NCBI RefSeq assembly: GCF_018881925.1
Contig: NZ_JACVPL010000004.1
Location: forward strand, 1-64,000
DNA length: 64,000 bases
DNA from: Polynucleobacter sp. Latsch14-2
GTDB taxonomy: Bacteria; Pseudomonadota; Gammaproteobacteria; Burkholderiales; Burkholderiaceae
Direction of reading: 5' to 3'
Shown here: positions 10,653-21,229 of the stretch, piece after piece
How positions within the stretch are numbered: position 1 is the first letter of the stretch
Layout of the letters: each line of letters starts with the position of its first letter
The notes under the pieces: generated by a model
The model's database searches: none
What the model saw: the letters and a program-made list of their open reading frames with translations, nothing else
What the model was told of the DNA's origin: nothing
Program-made: the position numbers and the translations under genes

Positions 10653-11885
10653 ATGACCAATACTAAGTCTGCATACTCACTTTCTTTAAAACAAGTCCTA
10701 ATCTTCGGCGGCTTGATGGTCACTCTTTCCATGGGTATTCGCCATGGCTTTGGTTTGTTTAATTTACCCATCACCTCAGCCAATGGCTGGGGTAGAGAAA
10801 CCTTCGCCCTCACCATCGCACTGCAAAATCTTATTTGGGGCGCATTCCAGCCCATTACTGGTGCACTTGCAGATCGCTATGGCGCATTCAAAATTATGAT
10901 TGCCGGTGGCATTCTCTATGCTCTTGGGTTGGCTGGCATGGCCCTATCAAGCGATGCACTGAATTTCACCCTTGCGGGCGGACTTCTCATCGGTCTTGCG
11001 CAAACAGCAACGACTTATAGCGTTATTTACGGAATCCTAGGTCGCAATGTCCCCGCTGATAAACGCGTATGGGCCATGGGTATTGCCGCGGCAGCGGGCT
11101 CGTTTGGTCAATTTCTGATGATCCCAACAGAACAAGGACTACTCAGCAGTTTTGGATCTGAAGATGCGTTATTAATGCTGGCATTAATTGCCAGTCTGAT
11201 GATACCCATTGCGTTTATGTTGCGCGAACCAAACTTTGCTCACAGCCACAAAACTGGGGACCAAACCATTAAAGAAGCCCTTAAGGAGGCCGCCCGTAAT
11301 CCAAATTTTAGATTACTCACTCTAGGCTATTTTGTCTGCGGCTTTCAGGTTGTATTCATTGCCGTACATTTAGCGCCTTATTTAAAAGATCTATCGAAGA
11401 TTTATCCTGCCGTTGGCGCACCAGCAATTGCAACCACCGCATTAGCCCTTATCGGACTGTTCAATATTTTTGGTACCTATGCCGCAGGCATGCTGGGTCA
11501 GCGCTTCCCCAAGCGATATTTGCTATCTGGCATCTATCTAGGGAGATCCATTGCCATTATTGGATTCTTATGGCTACCACTTAGTCCGATGACTACTTAC
11601 ATCTTTGCCTCAATAATGGGCTTTCTCTGGCTCTCAACCATACCATTGACCAATGGCATTGTTGCCCAAATCTTTGGCGTGAAATACCTCACAATGCTTT
11701 CTGGTTTAGTATTCTTTTCTCACCAATTAGGCAGCTTCTGCGGAGCGTATTTAGGCGGCTACCTTTTTGATAAAACCGGCTCATACTTAATTGTTTGGGA
11801 AATCGCAATTGCCCTTGGAGTATTTGCATTCTTAGTAAATCTACCGATAAAAGAGCGCGCAATCCAACGACCTGTTGCGGCATAA
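10653..11885 (+). CDS. MFS transporter
   Basis: A 410-residue protein with about 12 hydrophobic segments and the MFS loop 2-3 signature GALADRYGAFK. It resembles the OFA/NarK-like carboxylate branch of the major facilitator superfamily. It starts 5 bases after the CoA-transferase stop and is surely cotranscribed with it, which points to an organic-acid substrate (inference). No specific substrate motif was recognised. Confidence 0.86.
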   Translation: MTNTKSAYSLSLKQVLIFGGLMVTLSMGIRHGFGLFNLPITSANGWGRETFALTIALQNLIWGAFQPITGALADRYGAFKIMIAGGILYALGLAGMALSSDALNFTLAGGLLIGLAQTATTYSVIYGILGRNVPADKRVWAMGIAAAAGSFGQFLMIPTEQGLLSSFGSEDALLMLALIASLMIPIAFMLREPNFAHSHKTGDQTIKEALKEAARNPNFRLLTLGYFVCGFQVVFIAVHLAPYLKDLSKIYPAVGAPAIATTALALIGLFNIFGTYAAGMLGQRFPKRYLLSGIYLGRSIAIIGFLWLPLSPMTTYIFASIMGFLWLSTIPLTNGIVAQIFGVKYLTMLSGLVFFSHQLGSFCGAYLGGYLFDKTGSYLIVWEIAIALGVFAFLVNLPIKERAIQRPVAA

Positions 11886-11901
11886 ACGAAAGCAACTTCT
11901 A

Positions 11902-12021
11902 ATGCGTTGGATGTTTTACTTTATAAGCTTGTTACTATTGGCGGGAATTTTTTCGACTTACTATGCACCCGCTATGATGGTTGCTTTAACGAATCAAGTT
12001 TGGGCATTATGTGGTTGGTAA
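11902..12021 (+). CDS. Possible small hydrophobic membrane protein
   Basis: A 39-codon ORF from an ATG at 11902 to TAA at 12021. The peptide has a single hydrophobic helix (about residues 5-18, rich in Leu, Ile, Phe) and a Trp-containing C-terminus. It lies 16 bases after the MFS stop, on the same strand and before tRNA-Arg. There is no strong ribosome-binding site, so it may be chance. I do not recognise a family. Confidence 0.35.
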   Translation: MRWMFYFISLLLLAGIFSTYYAPAMMVALTNQVWALCGW

Positions 12022-12075
12022 TTACCCTAGCGTATTTGCAGGCAATTGATAGTGGCTCAGTAACAATTTTTTAAT

Positions 12076-12150
12076 CTCGCCGTAGCACAATGGATAGTGC
12101 ACATGCCTCCTAAGCGTGGGATACAGGTTCGATTCCTGTCGGCGGGACCA
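12076..12150 (+). tRNA. tRNA-Arg(CCT)
   Basis: A full cloverleaf can be drawn. The acceptor stem CTCGCCG pairs with CGGCGGG (one G-U), the D stem is GCAC/GTGC, and the anticodon stem CATGC/GCGTG holds the loop CTCCTAA, giving anticodon CCT. The T arm is ACAGG-TTCGATT-CCTGT. The discriminator is A and the CCA end is encoded. It reads AGG. A DnaA-box-like inverted repeat starts 5 bases after the CCA. Confidence 0.93.
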
Positions 12151-12154
12151 AAAC

Positions 12155-12177
12155 TTATCCACAGATTTTGTGGATAA
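12155..12177. repeat. Inverted pair of perfect DnaA-box sequences (or tRNA 3' hairpin)
   Basis: TTATCCACA at 12155-12163 and its exact complement TGTGGATAA at 12169-12177 are separated by 5 bases. Both match the DnaA-box consensus TTWTNCACA perfectly. A third match, TGTGAATAA (complement of TTATTCACA), lies at 12276-12284. As RNA the pair also forms a 9-bp hairpin just past tRNA-Arg, but no U-tract follows, so a simple terminator is less convincing. Confidence 0.6.
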
Positions 12178-12210
12178 ATCGTCAAATATTTTCGTAAGTC
12201 ACCGATTTGT

Positions 12211-12273
12211 ATAGACAGACCTGTCTTGCTTAATTATTAAGCACTACTTACAAGTAAACAAATAATCGTTTAC
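12211..12273. promoter_or_regulatory. Cluster of dyads upstream of a Bug gene (probable operators)
   Basis: Three separate inverted repeats lie in 63 bases: AGACAG-AC-CTGTCT (12213-12226), GCTTAAT-T-ATTAAGC (12228-12242) and GTAAAC-N8-GTTTAC (12254-12259 with 12268-12273). Each is perfect in its arms. They occupy the non-coding stretch between tRNA-Arg and the Bug gene at 12329, an AT-rich region that should hold that gene's promoter. They may bind one or more regulators; none can be named. Confidence 0.45.
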
Positions 12274-12328
12274 ATTGTGAATAAGCTAATTCTGTATATA
12301 GCTAAAGAATATAAAGACGGGGACTGAA

Positions 12329-13355
12329 ATGAAAAACAACTGTAATCTTTGGGGAAGCGCAACAAGCTTAATGGTTGGCGCTATTCTAGCGGGCGCATTC
12401 ATTACTCAAATTGCATTTGCCCAAAGTACATTTCCCAGTAAACCAATACGCTTGGTAGTTCCATTTCCTGCCGGGGGCGCAACAGATAACATTGCTCGCC
12501 CACTACAGAGTGAACTACTTTCCACAATTAAGTGGAATATTGTGATTGATAATAAGCCAGGTGCCGGTGGAAATATTGGCGCTGAAGTTGTGGCAAAAGC
12601 TGCCCCCGATGGTTACACCTGGTTGATGGCCTCTGTTGGTACACATGGCATTAATCTCCCCCCTGTATACACAAGGAGGGGGTAAGTTACCCTTTGATCC
12701 AATTAGAGATTTCACGCCCATTACATTGGTTGCTGAATTACCAAATGTGTTGGTTCTAAATCCTGAGTGGGCTGTAAAAAATAATATCAATAGCGTAAAT
12801 GACCTTATAGCCTATGCGAAAGCAAATCCGGGCAAAGTCAATATGGCATCTAGCGGGAATGGCACTTCGATCCATATGGCTGGGGAACTCTTTAAATCAA
12901 TGACTAAAACATTTATGGTTCATTTGCCTTACAAAGGAAGTCCTCCAGCAGTAACAGATCTGATGTCGGGAAATGTAGACATCATGTTTGATAATCTGCC
13001 CTCCTCAATCAATTACATACGCGCCGGCAGACTTAAAGCCTTAGCGGTGACAAGCGCCAAGCGCTCTCCTGCATTTCCAGATCTTCCAACAGTTGCAGAG
13101 GCAGCAAATCTACCTGGATATGAAGCAACTTCATGGTTTGGAATTGTTGGTCCAGCGAATATGTCGCCAGATATATTGAATAAGACCAGTGCTGAACTAA
13201 TGAAGGTCATTAACAGTCCTGCTGTAAAAGATAAATACTTGGCAATGGGTGCCGAACCTGTTGGCAATACACCGGCACAATTTTCCATTTACATTAAAAA
13301 TGAAATTGCAAAGTGGACAAAAGTCGTCAAGGATTCTGGCGCAAAAGTCGATTAA
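12329..13355 (+). pseudogene. Bug/TctC periplasmic binding protein, split by a frameshift
   Basis: Two overlapping frames give one Bug-family protein. The first (12329-12685) has a signal peptide ending IAFA-Q, the opening PIRLVVPFPAGGATDNIARP and the DNKPGAGGNIGAE motif, then stops after RRG. The second (from about 12636) resumes with [17 protein letters not shown] and runs to 13355. Restoring one base gives about 341 residues, the usual Bug length. The shift falls near a run of six C at 12658-12663 or five G at 12678-12682. It could be a true pseudogene, a phase-variable tract or a sequence error. No TctA/TctB partner is nearby. Confidence 0.8.
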
Positions 13356-13387
13356 TCACTTAAGCAGCAATGTTTAATCGTTGGAAT

Positions 13388-13413
13388 TAAAAAGGGTGCT
13401 TAGCGCCCTTTTA
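13388..13413. terminator. Terminator between the Bug gene and the convergent ThDP enzyme gene
   Basis: The stem AAAGGGTGC (13391-13399) pairs with GCGCCCTTT (13403-13411) around a TTA loop, flanked by an A-run and T-run. It fits between convergent genes and can act in both directions. Confidence 0.75.
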
Positions 13414-13435
13414 TCATTTAATTGATTGCTTAAAA

Positions 13436-15097
13436 TTATTTCCCGAGCTGTGACAGCAACTTCGAAGGAGAAATCACCTCTTGATCCAATACAAGTTCAA
13501 TAAGTGCCCCGTTCTTGCTATCTAGTGCCTTGGAAAAAGCTGGAGCAAATTCTTCTGTCTTGGCAACACGGTATGCAGGCATGCCAAAACTATCGGCAAA
13601 TTTAATGAAATCAGGATTGGTTAGGCCTGTGCCGATAACACGCTGACTGAATTCTCGCTCTTGATGCATCCGAATAGTTCCCAACATATTGTTATTCACT
13701 AACAGAATGATGGGAAAAGCCTGATAGCGTGAGGCAGTTGCGAGCTCTTGGCAATTCATCATGAAATCACCATCACCACAGACGGCAATCACTACTCTGC
13801 TGGGATCGACAATTTTTGCCGCGATAGCTGCTGGTAGTCCATATCCCATGGATCCATTTGCAGGGGCCAATTGACTCTTAAAGCCACCATAGGGATAAAA
13901 ACGATGAACCCAAGTAGCAAAGTTTCCAGCGCCATTTGTCAAAATAGCATTACGTGGGATGCTAGCAGGTAATGAGGCCATGATCTGCGCTAACTGCAAA
14001 TCACCCTTTACGTTTATTGGGGCTGAAAAAGAGAGATATTGAGTATGAGCGCTCGACATTGCCTCAGGATCGTATTGCTTGCCCATTCGCACATCGCTTA
14101 AGGCGGTGCAGAAATTTTCAGGGCTGCAATTGATGGCAAACTCTGGGCGATATACCCGACCTAATTCATCGGGGCTAGATAACACATGGATTAATTTAGT
14201 GGCAGCTTCAGGTGCCGATAGAATGCTATAGCCGGCTGTAGTCATTTCCCCTAAGCGTTCGCCAATTACCAATAAAACATCGGCCTCCTGAATGCGTTTT
14301 ACGAGCAATGGGTTTGCGCCAATCCCCAAGTCGCCTGCATAACAAGCATCTTGGTTATCAATCAAATCTTGCGAACGAAAACTAGTGGCAAGCGGTAACT
14401 GCTCACGCCTTGCCCAGGCGCTTAAAGCGCTACAGGCTGAAGCATTCCAATTTCCGCCACCCGCCAAAATCATTGGTCTGCTTGCGTTGACAAAAGCAGT
14501 CATCGCGTCATTAAAAATAGTGCGATCTAAGCCGGGCTGCACTATATGCGCTGCTGCAGTAGGTTTCTCAAGGGCGCATTGATAGAGGATATCCTCTGGC
14601 AAAGCCAGTACCACAGGCCCCTTTCGCCCCGACTGTGCAATATGAAATGCGTGTGAGACAAACTCATCAATTCGATCAACACGATCGATACTGCCAACCC
14701 ACTTACTACATTCAGAATAGAGACGGCGGTAATCAATCTCTTGAAAAGCCTCACGCTCCACCATATCAGTACCAACCTGCCCCACCAATAAAACCAATGG
14801 AGAAGAATCTTGAAAAGCGGTATGTATACCAACCATCGCATTAGATGCGCCAGGACCACGCGTTACCATCACCACACCCGGCTTACCAGTTAGCTTAGCG
14901 TAGGCTTCAGCCATATAAGCTGCACCACCCTCTTGACGACAGGTGATGAAGCGGAAATCATTCGAGTGGTCAACCAAACCATCTAACAAGGGCAGAAAAC
15001 TCTCACCAGGCACGCCAAATGCAATATCAACACCCTGTCGAACCAAAGCGTTAGCCAGAATTTGGCCACCGTGTGGCAATTTATTCTTTGTCTCCAT
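13436..15097 (-). CDS. Thiamine-diphosphate-dependent enzyme, acetolactate synthase-like
   Basis: A 553-residue three-domain ThDP enzyme. The N-terminal pyrimidine-binding domain has FGVPGESFLPLLDGL and the GGAAYMAEAYAKLTGKPGV stretch (with catalytic Glu nearby in the RQEGGA context). A central domain follows. The C-terminal PP domain has CGDGDFMMNCQELATA, a GDGD...NN cofactor and Mg motif. It resembles the IlvB/benzoylformate decarboxylase superfamily. With no small IlvN subunit beside it, a catabolic decarboxylase or carboligase is more likely than branched-chain amino acid synthesis. It diverges by 22 bases from a thiamine-repair-type NUDIX gene. Confidence 0.83.
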   Translation of the reverse strand: METKNKLPHGGQILANALVRQGVDIAFGVPGESFLPLLDGLVDHSNDFRFITCRQEGGAAYMAEAYAKLTGKPGVVMVTRGPGASNAMVGIHTAFQDSSPLVLLVGQVGTDMVEREAFQEIDYRRLYSECSKWVGSIDRVDRIDEFVSHAFHIAQSGRKGPVVLALPEDILYQCALEKPTAAAHIVQPGLDRTIFNDAMTAFVNASRPMILAGGGNWNASACSALSAWARREQLPLATSFRSQDLIDNQDACYAGDLGIGANPLLVKRIQEADVLLVIGERLGEMTTAGYSILSAPEAATKLIHVLSSPDELGRVYRPEFAINCSPENFCTALSDVRMGKQYDPEAMSSAHTQYLSFSAPINVKGDLQLAQIMASLPASIPRNAILTNGAGNFATWVHRFYPYGGFKSQLAPANGSMGYGLPAAIAAKIVDPSRVVIAVCGDGDFMMNCQELATASRYQAFPIILLVNNNMLGTIRMHQEREFSQRVIGTGLTNPDFIKFADSFGMPAYRVAKTEEFAPAFSKALDSKNGALIELVLDQEVISPSKLLSQLGK

Positions 15098-15119
15098 CTT
15101 TTTCTCTTACACTTTCCCT

Positions 15120-15953
15120 ATGAATACCCTCAACACTAGCACTCTAGCTGCACTCGAGGAGATGCTTCAAAATACTGCAAGATCTGCTCCGCCTGAATAC
15201 ATGCCGATTCACTTTGCCGGCGGCGGCAACGTCAAACAAATCATTGGCCACATAAATCCCGAGTTTATTCCTTACTTACAAGAATCATTAGTTAAGAAGC
15301 CGATCGCTTTTATTGAGCTTGGACATGAGGCTTTGCATATTTCGGCTGGACGACCGATAGAGCTATCTACCAATCTAAGCATATTGGCCAATAGAATGCG
15401 CCTAGGCGGCTTTATTCCTGGGTGGCGTAATGAAGAATTTGCTTGGCTTGACCTAAATGGTCATGAATATTTCCGCCTAGAACGCGCGGCATTTAGAACC
15501 TTTGGCTTTCGCAGCATGGCAAGCCATATTAATGGCTATACCCAACAGGGCAATATTTGGCTAGGCCGGCGCAGTGAAAATAAAGCCACCGATCCGGGCA
15601 GACTGGATAATTTAGCTGCTGGCGGCATTTCCGCCGATGAAACTCCCTGGGTAAATGCTCGCAGAGAACTTTGGGAGGAGGCTGGAGTGCCCCCACATAT
15701 AGCCGCCACGATTTCCCCAGCAGGAAAACTCCATATGCGTAGGCCAATACCAGGGCGAGGCTTTCATGATGAACAGCTCTTTATCTATGATCTAGAGCTT
15801 AGTAATAACTTTATTCCCACCAATCATGATGGTGAAGTTAGTGGTTTTATCGAAATTTCCCTCGCAGAAGCTGCAGCCCGCATATTAGCGGATGAATTTA
15901 CTAGCGATGCCGCACTGGTGACGGCTGATTTCATACTGCGGAATCATAAATAA
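15120..15953 (+). CDS. DUF4743-NUDIX hydrolase (thiamine-damage type candidate)
   Basis: A 277-residue protein. An N-terminal domain of about 125 residues resembles the DUF4743 part of fungal Tnr3/YJR142W-like proteins. The NUDIX domain has a perfect box at residues 168-190: G168, E174, R182-E183, E186-E187, G189, V190. YJR142W-type enzymes hydrolyse oxidised thiamine diphosphate forms (established for yeast and plant relatives). The location fits: a ThDP enzyme is divergent on one side and the TPP riboswitch-thiC operon is downstream. I chose the ATG at 15120; an upstream frame extension is only antisense to the neighbour. Confidence 0.82.
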   Translation: MNTLNTSTLAALEEMLQNTARSAPPEYMPIHFAGGGNVKQIIGHINPEFIPYLQESLVKKPIAFIELGHEALHISAGRPIELSTNLSILANRMRLGGFIPGWRNEEFAWLDLNGHEYFRLERAAFRTFGFRSMASHINGYTQQGNIWLGRRSENKATDPGRLDNLAAGGISADETPWVNARRELWEEAGVPPHIAATISPAGKLHMRRPIPGRGFHDEQLFIYDLELSNNFIPTNHDGEVSGFIEISLAEAAARILADEFTSDAALVTADFILRNHK

Positions 15954-16020
15954 CCATCAGAACCGCCCTGGACGACGAATATCCACAGCAAGACATTTCG
16001 TGGTTAAATCTTACCTAAGG

Positions 16021-18100
<2,080 letters not shown>

Positions 18101-18108
18101 GGCAAGAG

Positions 18109-19257
18109 ATGAGCAAGTTCGCTAATGGCAAATATGCAATAGTAGGCGCCGGCCTAATGGGTCGGATGCTTGCTGTTGCTTTGGCTAAGCGAGGCGCTCA
18201 AGTAGATCTTTTTGAAAAGGGATCTGCCGATGCCGCACTCTCTCCGGCTAGGGTTGCTGCTGCTATGCTTGCCCCTCTTGCTGAATCTGCCATTACCGAA
18301 GATAGTGTGGTGCGTATGGGCATGCATAGTCTGCCTCGCTGGAAAAGCATCATTGCCAGCCTAAGTTCACCAGTTTTCTTTCAGCAAAATGGCACGCTTA
18401 TTTTGTGGCACCGCCAAGATGTCAGTGATGCAGAACGCTTCACTGCACATCTTGAGAGCAACGCTAGAAATAATCAGCAACTGCCAACACCACAAAAACT
18501 CGACAGTCAGTCATTAAAAGATATAGAACCTAGCATTGCAGATCGTTTTCACCAAGGCTTGTATTTACCAAATGAAGGTCAATTGGATAATCGACAGCTA
18601 CTAGATGCTTTGCTAGCTGAACTGAAATTGCTCGAGGTAAATTGCTACTGGAATACGCCCGTCGAACCAGAGATATTAAGATCTCAGCGTCATCATGATT
18701 GGGTTATAGACTGTCGCGGGCTTGGCGCTAAAACTGCATGGCAAGCTGATGATGCAAGCCACAACCCTCTACGCGGTGTGCGTGGCGAGGTAGTGCGTCT
18801 TTATGCACCAGAAGTTAACCTACAACGCCCCACTCGATTAATTCATCCGCGTTACCCAATTTATATCGCCCCGAAAGAAAATCATGTCTATGTTGTGGGC
18901 GCTACAGAAATTGAATCTGAGGACCTATCAGAAGTTAGCGTCCGATCTGCTATGGAATTACTCAGTGCGATTTATACAGTGCATAGCGGTTTTGCAGAGG
19001 CCCGTATTTTAGAAATGGCAACGCAATGTCGCCCAACCCTAAAAGATAATCTTCCAGAAATTAAATTTAGCAAACAACCAGATCAATCCGGTTTAATGCT
19101 TATTAATGGTTTATATCGTCATGGCTTTATGATTTCACCGGCGGTGATGGACTGTGCAATCGAACTCCTCGAAGACGGTCATAGCAATACAGCCATAGAT
19201 CTAGGGTTACGTATCAATAAAGATCTTACTCTTCGAGAGACAAGTCTATGCGTGTAA
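18109..19257 (+). CDS. thiO: FAD-dependent glycine oxidase ThiO-like
   Basis: A 382-residue DAAO-type flavoprotein with the FAD dinucleotide motif GAGLMG (13-18) and an ARVAAAMLAPL stretch typical of the family. ThiO oxidises glycine to dehydroglycine (iminoacetate) for thiazole synthesis in the cytoplasm. It begins 8 bases after thiC and its end overlaps the thiS start by 10 bases. With ThiO present a ThiH is not needed, matching an aerobic organism. Confidence 0.9.
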   Translation: MSKFANGKYAIVGAGLMGRMLAVALAKRGAQVDLFEKGSADAALSPARVAAAMLAPLAESAITEDSVVRMGMHSLPRWKSIIASLSSPVFFQQNGTLILWHRQDVSDAERFTAHLESNARNNQQLPTPQKLDSQSLKDIEPSIADRFHQGLYLPNEGQLDNRQLLDALLAELKLLEVNCYWNTPVEPEILRSQRHHDWVIDCRGLGAKTAWQADDASHNPLRGVRGEVVRLYAPEVNLQRPTRLIHPRYPIYIAPKENHVYVVGATEIESEDLSEVSVRSAMELLSAIYTVHSGFAEARILEMATQCRPTLKDNLPEIKFSKQPDQSGLMLINGLYRHGFMISPAVMDCAIELLEDGHSNTAIDLGLRINKDLTLRETSLCV

Positions 19258-19445
19258 TTGTCAATCTAAAAGACCATGATGTTCCATCGGGGTGCAAGCT
19301 TAGCGATGCAATTGCACTACTTAATGCCAAGCCACCTTATGCTGTTGCTGTAAATCTGAATTTCATTCCCAAAACAAAATATGCTGAGCACCAATTGCAT
19401 GAGAATGACCAAATTGAAATCATTGCACCGGTAACCGGTGGCTAA
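19248..19445 (+). CDS. thiS: Sulfur carrier protein ThiS
   Basis: A 65-residue ubiquitin-like beta-grasp protein ending APVTGG. The terminal Gly-Gly is adenylated and thiocarboxylated to supply sulfur for the thiazole ring. It overlaps thiO by 10 bases and is followed within 3 bases by thiG, its usual partner. The activating enzyme ThiF is not in this window and presumably lies elsewhere or is replaced by MoeB. Confidence 0.94.
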   Translation: MRVIVNLKDHDVPSGCKLSDAIALLNAKPPYAVAVNLNFIPKTKYAEHQLHENDQIEIIAPVTGG

Positions 19446-19448
19446 AAA

Positions 19449-20267
19449 ATGACTGCACCACTACCTAAAAATCTCACAAACGCAGACACCTTAGTCTTAT
19501 ATGGGGAGAGTTTTGCTAGCCGCTTATTGTTAGGCACTTCACGCTACCCTTCACCGCAAATTTTAGAGAATGCTGTAACTCAATCCAACCCTGCCATGAT
19601 TACAGTAAGTTTGAGGCGTCAAGGGAGCTCTACAACTGAGGCTCACAGCGGCTTTTGGGACCTTCTTAAAAAATTGGCAGTGCCAGTACTGCCAAATACT
19701 GCTGGCTGCCATAGCCCTCAAGAGGTTATTACAACCGCTCAGATGGCACGGGAAGTGTTTGAGACTAATTGGATTAAGTTAGAGCTGATTGGTGACGACT
19801 ATACATTGCAACCCGATACTCTCAGGCTAGTTCAAACTGCAGAGACCTTAATTAAAGATGGTTTCAAAGTTCTTCCATATTGCACGGAAGATCTCATTGT
19901 TTGCCAGCGTCTGGTAGACGTCGGGTGTCAGGCGGTAATGCCTTGGGCTGCTCCGATTGGCACCGGTCAAGGACCTCTCAATCCCTACGCGATGCAACTC
20001 TTGCGTGAACGGCTTAAGGTGCCGCTATTGGTTGATGCTGGGCTTGGTCTACCCTCACATGCTTGCACCGTCATGGAATGGGGTTTTGATGGCGTTCTAC
20101 TCAATACAGCTGTTGCCTTGGCTGATAATCCTGCTGCTATGGCAAGAGCATTTGCAATGGCAGTCTCTGCTGGTCGCTCAGCTTACTTATCGGGTGCAAT
20201 GCAAGCGCAAGATTCGGCACAGGCCAGCACCCCATTAGTCGGCACGCCGTTCTGGCATCAAAGTTAA
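19449..20267 (+). CDS. thiG: Thiazole synthase
   Basis: A 272-residue TIM-barrel protein with [12 protein letters not shown] near the start and the [10 protein letters not shown] segment that holds the Schiff-base lysine for 1-deoxyxylulose-5-phosphate. The phosphate-binding part includes [14 protein letters not shown]. It condenses DXP, ThiS-thiocarboxylate and the ThiO product. It starts 3 bases after thiS. Length is normal for the family. Confidence 0.95.
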   Translation: MTAPLPKNLTNADTLVLYGESFASRLLLGTSRYPSPQILENAVTQSNPAMITVSLRRQGSSTTEAHSGFWDLLKKLAVPVLPNTAGCHSPQEVITTAQMAREVFETNWIKLELIGDDYTLQPDTLRLVQTAETLIKDGFKVLPYCTEDLIVCQRLVDVGCQAVMPWAAPIGTGQGPLNPYAMQLLRERLKVPLLVDAGLGLPSHACTVMEWGFDGVLLNTAVALADNPAAMARAFAMAVSAGRSAYLSGAMQAQDSAQASTPLVGTPFWHQS

Positions 20268-20289
20268 TGTTGACGATTAATATCAAGAT

Positions 20290-21216
20290 ATGAGCCTCAT
20301 TCGCGACCTTGCAGATCAAATTGTGGCAGCACATCGTGCGGCTGATTTGGCTATTACAATTCCAACCTTTACCCTAGCAACACCACCACCAAAAATAGAT
20401 AATGAACATGCTAGCGATCATTATGAATTAGCCGGCACCCTCGCTGCAATTGAAATGGGTTTTATTGAATCTGATGCGAGCGTCTTAGGTAAGGCCTGGT
20501 CACGCATGGTCCATCAAGATGGTGGATTTGACCCTTACAAATGGCCCAAAAGACCAGAGCATTTTGATTTACTACCCTGGACTCGCAATATGAATCCCAA
20601 GGCCTTTGCTGAATGCCCTAAACGCTTAGGTCTCTATGGAGTGATGCCTGACTCTGATTGGGTTAAGCGTATGGTTGATGCAGAACTGCCAACTGTACAG
20701 CTGCGCTTTAAATCCGAGGACAAGTCCAAAATTAAAAAACAGATCGCACAAGCCGTATCTGCAGTTGAAGGTAGCAAGACTTTGCTCTTTATTAATGATT
20801 ATTGGCAAGAGGCCATAGCTGCTGGAGCTTATGGTGTTCATCTCGGGCAAGAAGATATGGAAACAGCCAATCTAGAGGCGATTCGTAATGCTGGATTGCG
20901 ACTAGGCCTGAGTACTCATGGCTATGCCGAAATGGTTTATGCGGATCGATTTTGCCCTAGCTATATTGCGATGGGTGCAGTGTTTCCAACACCCATCAAG
21001 CAAATGCCCACTGCCCCACAAGGCTTAGGTCGCATTTACCAATATGCCAAGCTTATGAGTCACTATCCGCTAGTTGCGATTGGCGGCATTGATGAAACTA
21101 GCATCCATGCAGTAGCACAAAGTGGAGTGGGTTCTGTAGCGCTCATCAGGGCAATCACAAATGCCAAAGACCCAAAGGCTGCAGTCAAACACTTACAAGA
21201 ATTAATGCGAACTTAA
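20290..21216 (+). CDS. thiE: Thiamine-phosphate synthase with N-terminal extension
   Basis: A 308-residue protein. The C-terminal about 200 residues form ThiE: LFINDYW, GVHLGQED, LGLSTHG, AMGAVFPTP and VAIGGID are all recognisable pyrophosphate- and thiazole-binding segments. It joins HMP-PP and thiazole phosphate to thiamine phosphate. The first about 110 residues are not part of a minimal ThiE (about 210 residues) and are of unknown role; extended ThiE proteins occur in Burkholderiales. Last gene of the riboswitch operon, converging on thiD with 13 bases between. Confidence 0.92.
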   Translation: MSLIRDLADQIVAAHRAADLAITIPTFTLATPPPKIDNEHASDHYELAGTLAAIEMGFIESDASVLGKAWSRMVHQDGGFDPYKWPKRPEHFDLLPWTRNMNPKAFAECPKRLGLYGVMPDSDWVKRMVDAELPTVQLRFKSEDKSKIKKQIAQAVSAVEGSKTLLFINDYWQEAIAAGAYGVHLGQEDMETANLEAIRNAGLRLGLSTHGYAEMVYADRFCPSYIAMGAVFPTPIKQMPTAPQGLGRIYQYAKLMSHYPLVAIGGIDETSIHAVAQSGVGSVALIRAITNAKDPKAAVKHLQELMRT

Positions 21217-21229
21217 GTGCACAGTAAAA

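Noticed and set aside
12076..12177. tRNA-Arg as an integration site for a genomic island
   Set aside because: No integrase gene and no second copy of the tRNA 3' end was seen downstream.
13436..15097. Acetolactate synthase large subunit ilvB
   Set aside because: No ilvN partner next to it and its context is not branched-chain synthesis; kept as a general ThDP enzyme.
14943..15119. Extension of the NUDIX frame upstream of 15120
   Set aside because: It reads antisense to the start of the ThDP gene and has no ribosome-binding site; family alignment from memory begins at 15120.
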